DNA of 64,000 bases, from the NCBI GenBank assembly GCA_964057225.1, contig CAXKVF010000085.1, positions 1 through 64,000 of the forward strand, written 5' to 3'. Shown piece by piece: positions 1 through 12,300 of the stretch. Below the pieces are notes generated by a model. It was not told where the DNA came from and searched no databases. It saw only the letters and a program-made list of their open reading frames with translations. This stretch comes from Auanema rhodensis. Taxonomy: Eukaryota > Nematoda > Chromadorea > Rhabditida > Rhabditidae. The translations under genes and the position numbers were made by a program. The number at the start of each line of letters is the position of its first letter. The stretch's first letter is position 1.

Positions 1-18
1 TTTGAAATTTACGTGAAC

Positions 19-38
19 TTTAATTTATGCTAATTAAA
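19..38. repeat. AT hairpin in each monomer (m19-38)
   Basis: Arms TTTAATT (m19-25) and AATTAAA (m32-38) are exact reverse complements around a six-base loop. All arm pairs are A:T, so the hairpin would be weak as DNA. A T-to-A change at m26 turns the left arm and loop edge into TTAATTAA. That variant is confined to about 21.1-38.2 kb (for example 21,111, 22,513, 24,625, 24,800, 37,126, 37,830 and 38,182, plus copies inside the 9,243-bp duplication) and is a useful regional marker. Confidence 0.7.
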
Positions 39-42
39 TGTA

Positions 43-48
43 CACGTG
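43..48. other. CACGTG box 1, once per monomer (m43-48)
   Basis: The hexamer CACGTG is a palindrome recognised by many bHLH and bZIP factors (E-box or G-box). It overlaps TGTACA (m39-44) and is followed three bases later by GTGCAC (m51-56), so three palindromes lie within 18 bp. On the minus strand the site reads ATCACGTG, an exact match to the budding-yeast centromere CDEI consensus RTCACRTG. The 89-bp units also keep it. Some monomers carry TATACGTG instead (for example near 20,420, 39,432, 41,368 and 43,480), which destroys the hexamer. Binding by any protein is not shown by sequence alone. Confidence 0.7.
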
Positions 49-74
49 ATGTGCACTTGGTATGTAACTCGCTT

Positions 75-80
75 CACGTG
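75..80. other. CACGTG box 2 inside a 10-bp palindrome (m73-82)
   Basis: TTCACGTGAA is a perfect 10-bp palindrome, present in almost every unit including the 89-bp ones. Together with box 1 the window holds on the order of 700 CACGTG sites. Variants include CATGTG near 46,154, 47,210 and 48,090, which mark a higher-order repeat, and CACGTA near 46,685, 47,565 and 48,621. The start-to-start distance from box 1 is 32 bp, close to three helical turns, so the two boxes would sit on nearly the same DNA face. A regulatory or architectural role is inference. Confidence 0.7.
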
Positions 81-160
81 AAAGATAAAGAGATGCGGTT
101 TTCAAAATTAGATTCCCCATGTCCATATTAGTCTAAAAACAAATTTTTATTGATATTGGT

Positions 161-175
161 TCATGGTAACCATGA
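161..175. repeat. 15-bp perfect dyad, once per monomer
   Basis: TCATGGTAACCATGA has two 7-bp arms that are exact reverse complements around a single central base. It recurs in nearly every full-length monomer; the 89-bp units lack it. It contains GGTAACC, so BstEII-type digestion should give a 176-bp ladder. Monomers carrying G at m160-161 (GTGC variant) keep 6-bp arms. The form GGTTC dominates the first 18 kb and GGTGC dominates after about 37 kb. Single breaks in the dyad occur at 21,247 (G to C), and near 58,202 and 63,657 (CATGG to CTTGG). Dyad symmetry in satellites without CENP-B boxes has been proposed to promote cruciform or other non-B DNA at centromeres; applying that here is inference. 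Confidence 0.85.
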
Positions 176-1029
176 CTTTGAAATTTACGTGAACTTTAAT
201 TTATGCTAATTAAATGTACACGTGATGTGCACTTGGTATGTAACTCGCTTCACGTGAAAGATAAAGAGATGCGGTTTTCAAAATTAGATTCCCCATGTCC
301 ATATTAGTCTAAAAACAAATTTTTATTGATATTGCGTTCATGGTAACCATGACTTTGAAATTTACGTGAACTTTAATTTATGCTAATTAAATGTACACGT
401 GATGTGCACTTGGTATGTAACTCGCTTCACGTGAAAGATAAAGAGATGCGGTTTTCAAAATTAGATTCCCCATGTCCATATTAGTCTAAAAACAAATTTT
501 TATTGATATTGGTTCATGGTAACCATGACTTTGAAATTTACGTGAACTTTAATTTATGCTAATTAAATGTACACGTGATGTGCACTTGGTATGTAACTCG
601 CTTCACGTGAAAGATAAAGAGATGCGGTTTTCAAAATTAGATTCCCCATGTCCATATTAGTCTAAAAACAAATTTTTATTGATATTGGTTCATGGTAACC
701 ATGACTTTGAAATTTACGTGAACTTTAATTTATGCTAATTAAATGTACACGTGATGTGCACTTGGTATGTAACTCGCTTCACGTGAAAGATAAAGAGATG
801 CGGTTTTCAAAATTAGATTCCCCATGTCCATATTAGTCTAAAAAAAATTTTTATTGATATTGGTTCATGGTAACCATGACTTTGAAATTTACGTGAACTT
901 TAATTTTATGCTAATTAAATGTACACGTGATGTGCACTTGGTATGTAACTCGCTTCACGTGAAAGATAAAGAGATGCGGTTTTCAAAATTAGATTCCCCA
1001 TGTCCATATTAGTCTAAAACAAATTTTAT

Positions 1030-3330
1030 TGATATTGGTGCATGGTAACCATGACTTTGAAATTTACGTGAACTTTAATTTATGCTAATTAAATGTACAC
1101 GTGATGTGCACTTGGTATGTAACTCGCTTCACGTGAAAGATAAAGAGATGCGGTTTTCAAAATTAGATTCCCCATGTCCATATTAGTCTAAAAACAAATT
1201 TTTATTGATATTGGTTCATGGTAACCATGACTTTGAAATTTACGTGAACTTTAATTTATGCTAATTAAATGTACACGTGATGTGCACTTGGTATGTACTC
1301 GCTTCACGTGAAAGATAAAGAGATGCGGTTTTCAAAATTAGATTCCCCATGTCCATATTAGTCTAAAAACAAATTTTTATTGATATTGGTTCATGGTAAC
1401 CATGACTTTGAAATTTACGTGAACTTTAATTTATGCTAATTAAATGTACACGTGATGTGCACTTGGTATGTAACTCGCTTCACGTGAAAGATAAAGAGAT
1501 GCGGTTTTCAAAATTAGATTCCCCATGTCCATATTAGTCTAAAAACAAATTTTTATTGATATTGGTTCATGGTAACCATGACTTTGAAATTTACGTGAAC
1601 TTTAATTTATGCTAATTAAATGTACACGTGATGTGCACTTGGTATGTAACTCGCTTCACGTGAAAGATAAAGAGATGCGGTTTTCAAAATTAGATCCCCC
1701 ATGTCCATATTAGTCTAAAAACAAATTTTTATTGATATTGGTGCATGGTAACCATGACTTTGAAATTTACGTGAACTTTAATTTATGCTAATTAAATGTA
1801 CACGTGATGTGCACTTGGTATGTAACTCGCTTCACGTGAAAGATAAAGAGATGCGGTACTCAAAATTAGATTCCTCATGTCCATATTAGTCTAAAAACAA
1901 ATTTTTATTGATATTGGTTCATGGTAACCATGACTTTGAAATTTACGTGAACTTTAATTTATGCTAATTAAATGTACACGTGATGTGCACTTGGTATGTA
2001 ACTCGCTTCACGTGAAAGATAAAGAGATGCGGTTTTCAAAATTAGATTCCCCATGTCCATATTAGTCTAAAAACAAATTTTTATTGATATTGGTTCATGG
2101 TAACCATGACTTTGAAATTTACGTGAACTTTAATTTATGCTAATTAAATGTACACGTGATGTGCACTTGGTATGTAACTCGCTTCACGTGAAAGATAAAG
2201 AGATGCGGTTTTCAAAATTAGATTCCCCATGTCCATATTAGTCTAAAAACAAATTTTTATTGATATTGGTTCATGGTAACCATGACTTTGAAATTTACGT
2301 GAACTTTAATTTATGCTAATTAAATGTACACGTGATGTGCACTTGGTATGTAACTCGCTTCACGTGAAAGATAAAGAGATGCGGTTTTCAAAATTAGATC
2401 CCCCATGTCCATATTAGTCTAAAACAAATTTTTATTGATATTGGTGCATGGTAACCATGACTTTGAAATTTACGTGAACTTTAATTTATGCTAATTAAAT
2501 GTACACGTGATGTGCACTTGGTATGTAACTCGCTTCACGTGAAAGATAAAGAGATGCGGTTTTCAAAATTAGATTCCCCATGTCCATATTAGTCTAAAAA
2601 CAAATTTTTATTATATTGCTTCATGGTAACCATGACTTTGAAATTTACGTGAACTTTAATTTATGCTAATTAAATGTACACGTGATGTGCACTTGGTATG
2701 TAACTCGCTTCACGTGAAAGATAAAGAGATGCGGTTTTCAAAATTAGATTCCCCATGTCCATATTAGTCTAAAAACAAATTTTTATTGATATTGGTTCAT
2801 GGTAACCATGACTTTGAAATTTACGTGAACTTTAATTTATGCTAATTAAATGTACACGTGATGTGCACTTGGTATGTAACTCGCTTCACGTGAAAGATAA
2901 AGAGATGCGGTTTTCAAAATTAGATTCCCCATGTCCATATTAGTCTAAAAACAAATTTTTATTGATATTGGTTCATGGTAACCATGACTTTGAAATTTAC
3001 GTGAACTTTAATTTATGCTAATTAAATGTACACGTGATGTGCACTTGGTATGTAACTCGCTTCACGTGAAAGATAAAGAGATGCGGTTTTCAAAATTAGA
3101 TTTCCCATGTCCATATTAGTCTAAAAACAAATTTTTATTGATATTGGTGCATGGTAACCATGACTTTGAAATTTACGTGAACTTTAATTTATGCTAATTA
3201 AATGTACACGTGATGTGCACTTGGTATGTAACTCGCTTCACGTGAAAGATAAAGAGATGCGGTACTCAAAATTAGATTCCTCATGTCCATATTAGTCTAA
3301 AAACAAATTTTTATTGATATTGGTTCATGG
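1030..3330. repeat. Four-monomer higher-order repeat (~704 bp)
   Basis: The GTGC form of m159-162 occurs every fourth monomer, near 1,037, 1,740, 2,444 and 3,147 (spacings about 703, 704 and 703 bp), with TTC or, once, CTTC forms between. A rarer pair of linked variants, GCGGTACTC plus CCTCATG, occurs at 1,853 and 3,259, 1,406 bp apart, which is eight monomers less two bases. So two four-monomer units also form an eight-monomer unit. Beyond 3.3 kb the next GTGC is five monomers on and the pattern is lost. Confidence 0.7.
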
Positions 3331-6300
3331 TAACCATGACTTTGAAATTTACGTGAACTTTAATTTATGCTAATTAAATGTACACGTGATGTGCACTTGG
3401 TATGTAACTCGCTTCACGTGAAAGATAAAGAGATGCGGTTTTCAAAATTAGATTCCCCATGTCCATATTAGTCTAAAAACAAATTTTTAATGATATTGGT
3501 TCATGGTAACCATGACTTTGAAATTTACGTGAACTTTAATTTATGCTAATTAAATGTACACGTGATGTGCACTTGGTATGTAACTCGCTTCACGTGAAAG
3601 ATAAAGAGATGCGGTTTTCAAAATTAGATTCCCCATGTCCATATTAGTCTAAAACAAATTTTTATTGATATTGGTTCATGGTAACCATGACTTTGAAATT
3701 TACGTGAACTTTAATTTATGCTAATTAAATGTACACGTGATGTGCACTTGGTATGTAACTCGCTTCACGTGAAAGATAAAGAGATGCGGTTTTAAAATTA
3801 GATTCCCCATGTCCATATTAGTCTAAAAAAAATTTTTATTGATATTGGTTCATGGTAACCATGACTTTGAAATTTACGTGAACTTTAATTTATGCTAATT
3901 AAATGTACACGTGATGTGCACTTGGTATGTAACTCGCTTCACGTGAAAGATAAAGAGATGCGGTTTTCAAATTAGATTCCCCATGTCCATATTAGTCTGA
4001 AAACAAATTTTTATTGATATTGGTGCATGGTAACCATGACTTTGAAATTTACGTGAACTTTAATTTATGCTAATTAAATGTACACGTGATGTGCACCTTG
4101 GTATGTAACTCGCTTCACGTGAAAGATAAAGAGATGCGGTTTTCAAAATTAGATTTCCCATGTCCATATTAGTCTAAAAACAAATTTTTATTGATATTGG
4201 TTCATGGTAACCATGACTTTGAAATTTACGTGAACTTTAATTTATGCTAATTAAATGTACACGTGATGTGCACTTGGTATGTAACTCGCTTCACGTGAAA
4301 GATAAAGAGATGCGGTTTTCAAAATTAGATTCCCATGTCCATATTAGTCTAAAAACAAATTTTATTGATATTGGTTCATGGTAACCATGACTTTGAAATT
4401 TACGTGAACTTTAATTTATGCTAATTAAATGTACACGTGATGTGCACTTGGTATGTAACTCGCTTCACGTGAAAGATAAAGAGATGCGGTTTTCAAAATT
4501 AGATTTCTCATGTCCATATTAGTCTAAAAAACAAATTTTTATTGATATTGGTTCATGGTAACCATGACTTTGAAATTTACGTGAACTTTAATTTATGCTA
4601 ATTAAATGTACACGTGATGTGCACTTGGTATGTAACTCGCTTCACGTGAAAGATAAAGAGATGCGGTTTTCAAAATTAGATTCCCCATGTCCATATTAGT
4701 CTAAAAACAAATTTTTATTGATATTGGTTCATGGTAACCATGACTTTGAAATTTACGTGAACTTTAATTTATGCTAATTAAATGTACACGTGATGTGCAC
4801 TTGGTATGTAACTCGCTTCACGTGAAAGATAAAGAGATGCGGTTTTCAAAATTAGATTCCCCATGTCCATATTAGTCTAAAAACAAATTTTTATTGATAT
4901 TGGTTCATGGTAACCATGACTTTGAAATTTACGTGAACTTTAATTTATGCTAATTAAATGTACACGTGATGTGCACTTGCTATGTAACTCGCTTCACGTG
5001 AAAGATAAAGAGATGCGGTTTTCAAAATTAGATTCCCCATGTCCATATTAGTCTAAAAACAAATTTTTATTGATATTGGTTCATGGTAACCATGACTTTG
5101 AAATTTACGTGAACTTTAATTTATGCTAATTAAATGTACACGTGATGTGCACTTGGTATGTAACTCGCTTCACGTGAAAGATAAAGAGATGCGGTTTTCA
5201 AAATTAGATCCCCCATGTCCATATTAGTCTAAAAACAAATTTTTATTGATATTGGTGCATGGTAACCATGACTTTGAAATTTACGTGAACTTTAATTTAT
5301 GCTAATTAAATGTACACGTGATGTGCACTTGGTATGTAACTCGCTTCACGTGAAAGATAAAGAGATGCGGTTTTCAAAATTAGATTTCCCATGTCCATAT
5401 TAGTCTAAAAAAATTTTTATTGATATTGGTTCATGGTAACCATGACTTTGAAATTTACGTGAACTTTAATTTATGCTAATTAAATGTACACGTGATGTGC
5501 ACTTGGTATGTAACTCGCTTCACGTGAAAGATAAAGAGATGCGGTTTTCAAAATTAGATTCCCCATGTCCATATTAGTCTAAAACAAATTTTTATTAATA
5601 TTGCTTCATGGTAACCATGACTTTGAAATTTACGTGAACTTTAATTTATGCTAATTAAATGTACACGTGATGTGCACTTGGTATGTAACTCGCTTCACGT
5701 GAAAGATAAAGAGATGCGGTTTTCAAAATTAGATTTCCCATGTCCATATTAGTCTAAAAACAAATTTTTATTGATATTGGTTCATGGTAACCATGACTTT
5801 GAAATTTACGTGAACTTTAATTTATGCTAATTAAATGTACACGTGATGTGCACTTGGTATGTAACTCGCTTCACGTGAAAGATAAAGAGATGCGGTTTTC
5901 AAAATTAGATTCCCCATGTCCATATTAGTCTAAAACAAATTTTTATTGATATTGCTTCATGGTAACCATGACTTTGAAATTTACGTGAACTTTAATTTAT
6001 GCTAATTAAATGTACACGTGATGTGCACTTGGTATGTAACTCGCTTCACGTGAAAGATAAAGAGATGCGGTTTTCAAAATTAGATTTCCCATGTCCATAT
6101 TAGTCTAAAAACAAATTTTTATTGATATTGGTTCATGGTAACCATGACTTTGAAATTTACGTGAACTTTAATTTATGCTAATTAAATGTACACGTGATGT
6201 GCACTTGGTATGTAACTCGCTTCACGTGAAAGATAAAGAGATGCGGTTTTCAAAATTAGATTCCCCATGTCCATATTAGTCTAAAAACAAATTTTTATTG

Positions 6301-9300
6301 ATATTGGTTCATGGTAACCATGACTTTGAAATTTACGTGAACTTTAATTTATGCTAATTAAATGTACACGTGATGTGCACTTGGTATGTAACTCGCTTCA
6401 CGTGAAAGATAAAGAGATGCGGTTTTCAAAATTAGATTCCCCATGTCCATATTAGTCTAAAAGAAATTTTTATTGATATTGCTTCATGGTAACCATGACT
6501 TTGAAATTTACGTGAACTTTAATTTATGCTAATTAAATGTACACGTGATGTGCACTTGGTATGTAACTCGCTTCACGTGAAAGATAAAGAGATGCGGTTT
6601 TCAAAATTAGATTCCCCATGTCCATATTAGTCTAAAAACAAATTTTTATTGATATTGGTTCATGGTAACCATGACTTTGAAATTTACGTGAACTTTAATT
6701 TATGCTAATTAAATGTACACGTGATGTGCACTTGGTATGTAACTCGCTTCACGTGAAAGATAAAGAGATGCGGTTTTCAAAATTAGATTCCCCATGTCCA
6801 TATTAGTCTAAAAACAAATTTTTATTAATATTGCTTCATGGTAACCATGACTTTGAAATTTACGTGAACTTTAATTTATGCTAATTAAATGTACACGTGA
6901 TGTGCACTTGGTATGTAACTCGCTTCACGTGAAAGATAAAGAGATGCGGTTTTCAAAATTAGATTCCCCATGTCCATATTAGTCTAAAAACAAATTTTTA
7001 TTGATATTGGTTCATGGTAACCATGACTTTGAAATTTACGTGAACTTTAATTTATGCTAATTAAATGTACACGTGATGTGCACTTGGTATGTAACTCGCT
7101 TCACGTGAAAGATAAAGAGATGCGGTTTTCAAAATTAGATTCCCCATGTCCATATTAGTCTAAAAACAAATTTTTATTGATATTGGTTCATGGTAACCAT
7201 GACTTTGAAATTTACGTGAACTTTAATTTATGCTAATTAAATGTACACGTGATGTGCACTTGGTATGTAACTCGCTTCACGTGAAAGATAAAGAGATGCG
7301 GTTTTCAAAATTAGATCCCCCATGTCCATATTAGTCTAAAAACAAATTTTTATTGATATTGGTGCATGGTAACCATGACTTTGAAATTTACGTGAACTTT
7401 AATTTATGCTAATTAAATGTACACGTGATGTGCACTTGGTGTGTAACTCGCTTCACGTGGAAGATAAAGAGATGCGGTTTTCAAATTAGATTCCCCATGT
7501 CCATATTAGTCTAAAACAAATTTTTATTAATATTGCTTCATGGTAACCATGACTTTGAAATTTACGTGAACTTTAATTTATGCTAATTAAATGTACACGT
7601 GATGTGCACTTGGTATGTAACTCGCTTCACGTCAAAGATAAAGAGATGCGGTTTTCAAAATTAGATTTCCCATGTCCATATTAGTCTAAAAACAAATTTT
7701 TATTGATATTGGTTCATGGTAACCATGACTTTGAAATTTACGTGAACTTTAATTTATGCTAATTAAATGTACACGTGATGTGCACTTGGTATGTAACTCG
7801 CTTCACGTGAAAGATAAAGAGATGCGGTTTTCAAAATTAGATTCCCCATGTCCATATTAGTCTAAAAGAAATTTTTATTGATATTGCTTCATGGTAACCA
7901 TGACTTTGAAATTTACGTGAACTTTAATTTATGCTAATTAAATGTACACGTGATGTGCACTTGGTATGTAACTCGCTTCACGTGAAAGATAAAGAGATGC
8001 GGTTTTCAAATTAGATTCCCCATGTCCATATTAGTCTAAAAACAAATTTTTATTGATATTGGTTCATGGTAACCATGACTTTGAAATTTACGTGAACTTT
8101 AATTTATGCTAATTAAATGTACACGTGATGTGCACTTGGTATGTAACTCGCTTCACGTGAAAGATAAAGAGATGCGGTTTTCAAAATTAGATTCCCCATG
8201 TCCATATTAGTCTAAAAACAAATTTTTATTGATATTGCTTCATGGTAACCATGACTTTGAAATTTACGTGAACTTTAATTTATGCTAATTAAATGTACAC
8301 GTGATGTGCACTTGGTATGTAACTCGTTTCACGTGAAAGATAAAGAGATGCGGTTTTCAAAATTAGATTCCCCATGTCCATATTAGTCTAAAAACAAATT
8401 TTTATTGATATTGGTTCATGGTAACCATGACTTTGAAATTTACGTGAACTTTAATTTATGCTAATTAAATGTACACGTGATGTGCACTTGGTATGTAACT
8501 CGCTTCACGTGAAAGATAAAGAGATGCGGTTTCAAAATTAGATTCCCCATGTCCATATTAGTCTAAAAACAAATTTTTATTGATATTGGTTCATGGTAAC
8601 CATGACTTTGAAATTTACGTGAACTTTAATTTATGCTAATTAAATGTACACGTGATGTGCACTTGGTATGTAACTCGCTTCACGTGAAAGATAAAGAGAT
8701 GCGGTTTTAAAATTAGATTCCCCATGTCCATATTAGTCTAAAAAAAATTTTTATTGATATTGGTTCATGGTAACCATGACTTTGAAATTTACGTGAACTT
8801 TAATTTATGCTAATTAAATGTACACGTGATGTGCACTTGGTATGTAACTCGCTTCACGTGAAAGATAAAGAGATGCGGTTTTCAAAATTAGATTCCCCAT
8901 GTCCATATTAGTCTAAAAACAAATTTTTATTGATATTGGTGCATGGTAACCATGACTTTGAAATTTACGTGAACTTTAATTTATGCTAATTAAATGTACA
9001 CGTGATGTGCACTTGGTATGTAACTCGCTTCACGTGAAAGATAAAGAGATGCGGTTTTCAAAATTAGATTTCCCATGTCCATATTAGTCTAAAAACAAAT
9101 TTTTATTGATATTGGTTCATGGTAACCATGACTTTGAAATTTACGTGAACTTTAATTTATGCTAATTAAATGTACACGTGATGTGCACTTGGTATGTAAC
9201 TCGCTTCACGTGAAAGATAAAGAGATGCGGTTTTCAAAATTAGATTCCCCATGTCCATATTAGTCTAAAAACAAATTTTTATTGATATTGGTTCATGGTA

Positions 9301-12300
9301 ACCATGACTTTGAAATTTACGTGAACTTTAATTTATGCTAATTAAATGTACACGTGATGTGCACTTGGTATGTAACTCGCTTCACGTGAAAGATAAAGAG
9401 ATGCGGTTTTCAAAATTAGATTCCCCATGTCCATATTAGTCTAAAAACAAATTTTTATTGATATTGGTTCATGGTAACCATGACTTTGAAATTTACGTGA
9501 ACTTTAATTTATGCTAATTAAATGTACACGTGATGTGCACTTGGTATGTAACTCGCTTCACGTGAAAGATAAAGAGATGCGGTTTTCAAAATTAGATTCC
9601 CCATGTCCATATTAGTCTAAAAACAAATTTTTATTGATATTGGTTCATGGTAACCATGACTTTGAAATTTACGTGAACTTTAATTTATGCTAATTAAATG
9701 TACACGTGATGTGCACTTGGTATGTAACTCGCTTCACGTGAAAGATAAAGAGATGCGGTTTTCAAATTAGATTCCCCATGTCCATATTAGTCTAAAAACA
9801 AATTTTTATTGATATTGGTTCATGGTAACCATGACTTTGAAATTTACGTGAACTTTAATTTATGCTAATTAAATGTACACGTGATGTGCACTTGGTATGT
9901 AACTCGCTTCACGTGAAAGATAAAGAGATGCGGTTTTCAAAATTAGATTCCCCATGTCCATATTAGTCTAAAAACAAATTTTTATTGATATTGGTTCATG
10001 GTAACCATGACTTTGAAATTTACGTGAACTTTAATTTATGCTAATTAAATGTACACGTGATGTGCACTTGGTATGTAACTCGCTTCACGTGAAAGATAAA
10101 GAGATGCGGTTTTCAAAATTAGATTCCCCATGTCCATATTAGTCTAAAAACAAATTTTTATTGATATTGGTTCATGGTAACCATGACTTTGAAATTTACG
10201 TGAACTTTAATTTATGCTAATTAAATGTACACGTGATGTGCACTTGGTATGTAACTCGCTTCACGTGAAAGATAAAGAGATGCGGTTTTCAAAATTAGAT
10301 TCCCATGTCCATATTAGTCTAAAAACAAATTTTTATTGATATTGGTTCATGGTAACCATGACTTTGAAATTTACGTGAACTTTAATTTATGCTAATTAAA
10401 TGTACACGTGATGTGCACTTGGTATGTAACTCGCTTCACGTGAAAGATAAAGAGATGCGGTTTTCAAAATTAGATTCCCCATGTCCATATTAGTCTAAAA
10501 ACAAATTTTTATTGATATTGGTTCATGGTAACCATGACTTTGAAATTTACGTGAACTTTAATTTATGCTAATTAAATGTACACGTGATGTGCACTTGGTA
10601 TGTAACTCGCTTCACGTGAAAGATAAAGAGATGCGGTTTTCAAAATTAGATTCCCCATGTCCATATTAGTCTAAAAACAAATTTTTATTGATATTGGTTC
10701 ATGGTAACCATGACTTTGAAATTTACGTGAACTTTAATTTATGCTAATTAAATGTACACGTGATGTGCACTTGGTATGTAACTCGCTTCACGTGAAAGAT
10801 AAAGAGATGCGGTTTTCAAAATTAGATTCCCCATGTCCATATTAGTCTAAAAACAAATTTTTATTGATATTGGTTCATGGTAACCATGACTTTGAAATTT
10901 ACGTGAACTTTAATTTATGCTAATTAAATGTACACGTGATGTGCACTTGGTATGTAACTCGCTTCACGTGAAAGATAAAGAGATGCGGTTTTCAAAATTA
11001 GATTCCCCATGTCCATATTAGTCTAAAAACAAATTTTTATTGATATTGGTTCATGGTAACCATGACTTTGAAATTTACGTGAACTTTAATTTATGCTAAT
11101 TAAATGTACACGTGATGTGCACTTGGTATGTAACTCGCTTCACGTGAAAGATAAAGAGATGCGGTTTTCAAAATTAGATTCCCCATGTCCATATTAGTCT
11201 AAAAACAAATTTTTATTGATATTGGTTCATGGTAACCATGACTTTGAAATTTACGTGAACTTTAATTTATGCTAATTAAATGTACACGTGATGTGCACTT
11301 GGTATGTAACTCGCTTCACGTGAAAGATAAAGAGATGCGGTTTTCAAAATTAGATTCCCCATGTCCATATTAGTCTAAAACAAATTTTTATTGATATTGC
11401 TTCATGGTAACCATGACTTTGAAATTTACGTGAACTTTAATTTATGCTAATTAAATGTACACGTGATGTGCACTTGGTATGTAACTCGCTTCACGTGAAA
11501 GATAAAGAGATGCGGTTTTCAAAATTAGATTCCCCATGTCCATATTAGTCTAAAAACAAATTTTTATTGATATTGGTTCATGGTAACCATGACTTTGAAA
11601 TTTACGTGAACTTTAATTTATGCTAATTAAATGTACACGTGATGTGCACTTGGTATGTAACTCGCTTCACGTGAAAGATAAAGAGATGCGGTTTTCAAAA
11701 TTAGATTCCCCATGTCCATATTAGTCTAAAAACAAATTTTTATTGATATTGCTTCATGGTAACCATGACTTTGAAATTTACGTGAACTTTAATTTATGCT
11801 AATTAAATGTACACGTGATGTGCACTTGGTATGTAACTCGCTTCACGTGAAAGATAAAGAGATGCGGTTTTCAAAATTAGATTCCCCATGTCCATATTAG
11901 TCTAAAAACAAATTTTTATTGATATTGGTTCATGGTAACCATGACTTTGAAATTTACGTGAACTTTAATTTATGCTAATTAAATGTACACGTGATGTGCA
12001 CTTGGTATGTAACTCGCTTCACGTGAAAGATAAAGAGATGCGGTTTTCAAAATTAGATTCCCATGTCCATATTAGTCTAAAAACAAATTTTTATTGATAT
12101 TGGTTCATGGTAACCATGACTTTGAAATTTACGTGAACTTTAATTTATGCTAATTAAATGTACACGTGATGTGCACTTGGTATGTAACTCGCTTCACGTG
12201 AAAGATAAAGAGATGCGGTTTTCAAAATTAGATTCCCCATGTCCATATTAGTCTAAAAACAAATTTTTATTGATATTGGTTCATGGTAACCATGACTTTG

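Larger units (their letters stand above)
1..176. repeat. Reference monomer (m1-m176) with internal map
   Basis: This first unit matches the commonest monomer form and is used as the numbering reference. It has 56 G+C in 176 bases by hand count (about 32%). In order it holds: AAATTT (m5-10), an AT hairpin (m19-38), TGTACA (m39-44), CACGTG (m43-48), GTGCAC (m51-56), a second CACGTG (m75-80), an A/T-tract (m135-149) and a 15-bp dyad (m161-175). Five CpGs lie at m12, m45, m70, m77 and m95; with 26 C and 30 G this is about the number expected by chance, so CpG is not depleted. Common variable sites are m26 (T/A), m87 (A/G), m89 (A/C), m154 (T/C) and m158-160 (GTT, GTG, CTT). Because 176 is not a multiple of three, any reading frame meets stops from all phases, and the consensus has no open frame longer than about 36 codons. 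Confidence 0.95.

Noticed and set aside
43-50. Yeast-type point centromere
   Set aside because: ATCACGTG fits CDEI, but there is no CDEIII-like element at the right distance, and point centromeres are not arrayed.
99-150. Rho-independent terminator or pol III promoter in the A/T-tract
   Set aside because: There is no GC stem before the T-run and no A-box/B-box pair; the T-run is part of the satellite.
161-175. Transposon terminal repeat or attachment site
   Set aside because: The dyad is in nearly every monomer at fixed position, with no element or target duplication beside it.
1-176. CENP-B box
   Set aside because: No segment fits the TTCG....A..CGGG core on either strand of the consensus.
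1-176. Honeybee 176-bp AluI satellite
   Set aside because: The length coincides, but the monomer contains no AGCT, so it would not be released by AluI; length alone is not evidence.
1-176. 176 bp as a fused dimer of an 88-bp unit
   Set aside because: The two halves show no clear similarity; the 89-bp units are explained by one deletion, not by an ancestral half-unit.
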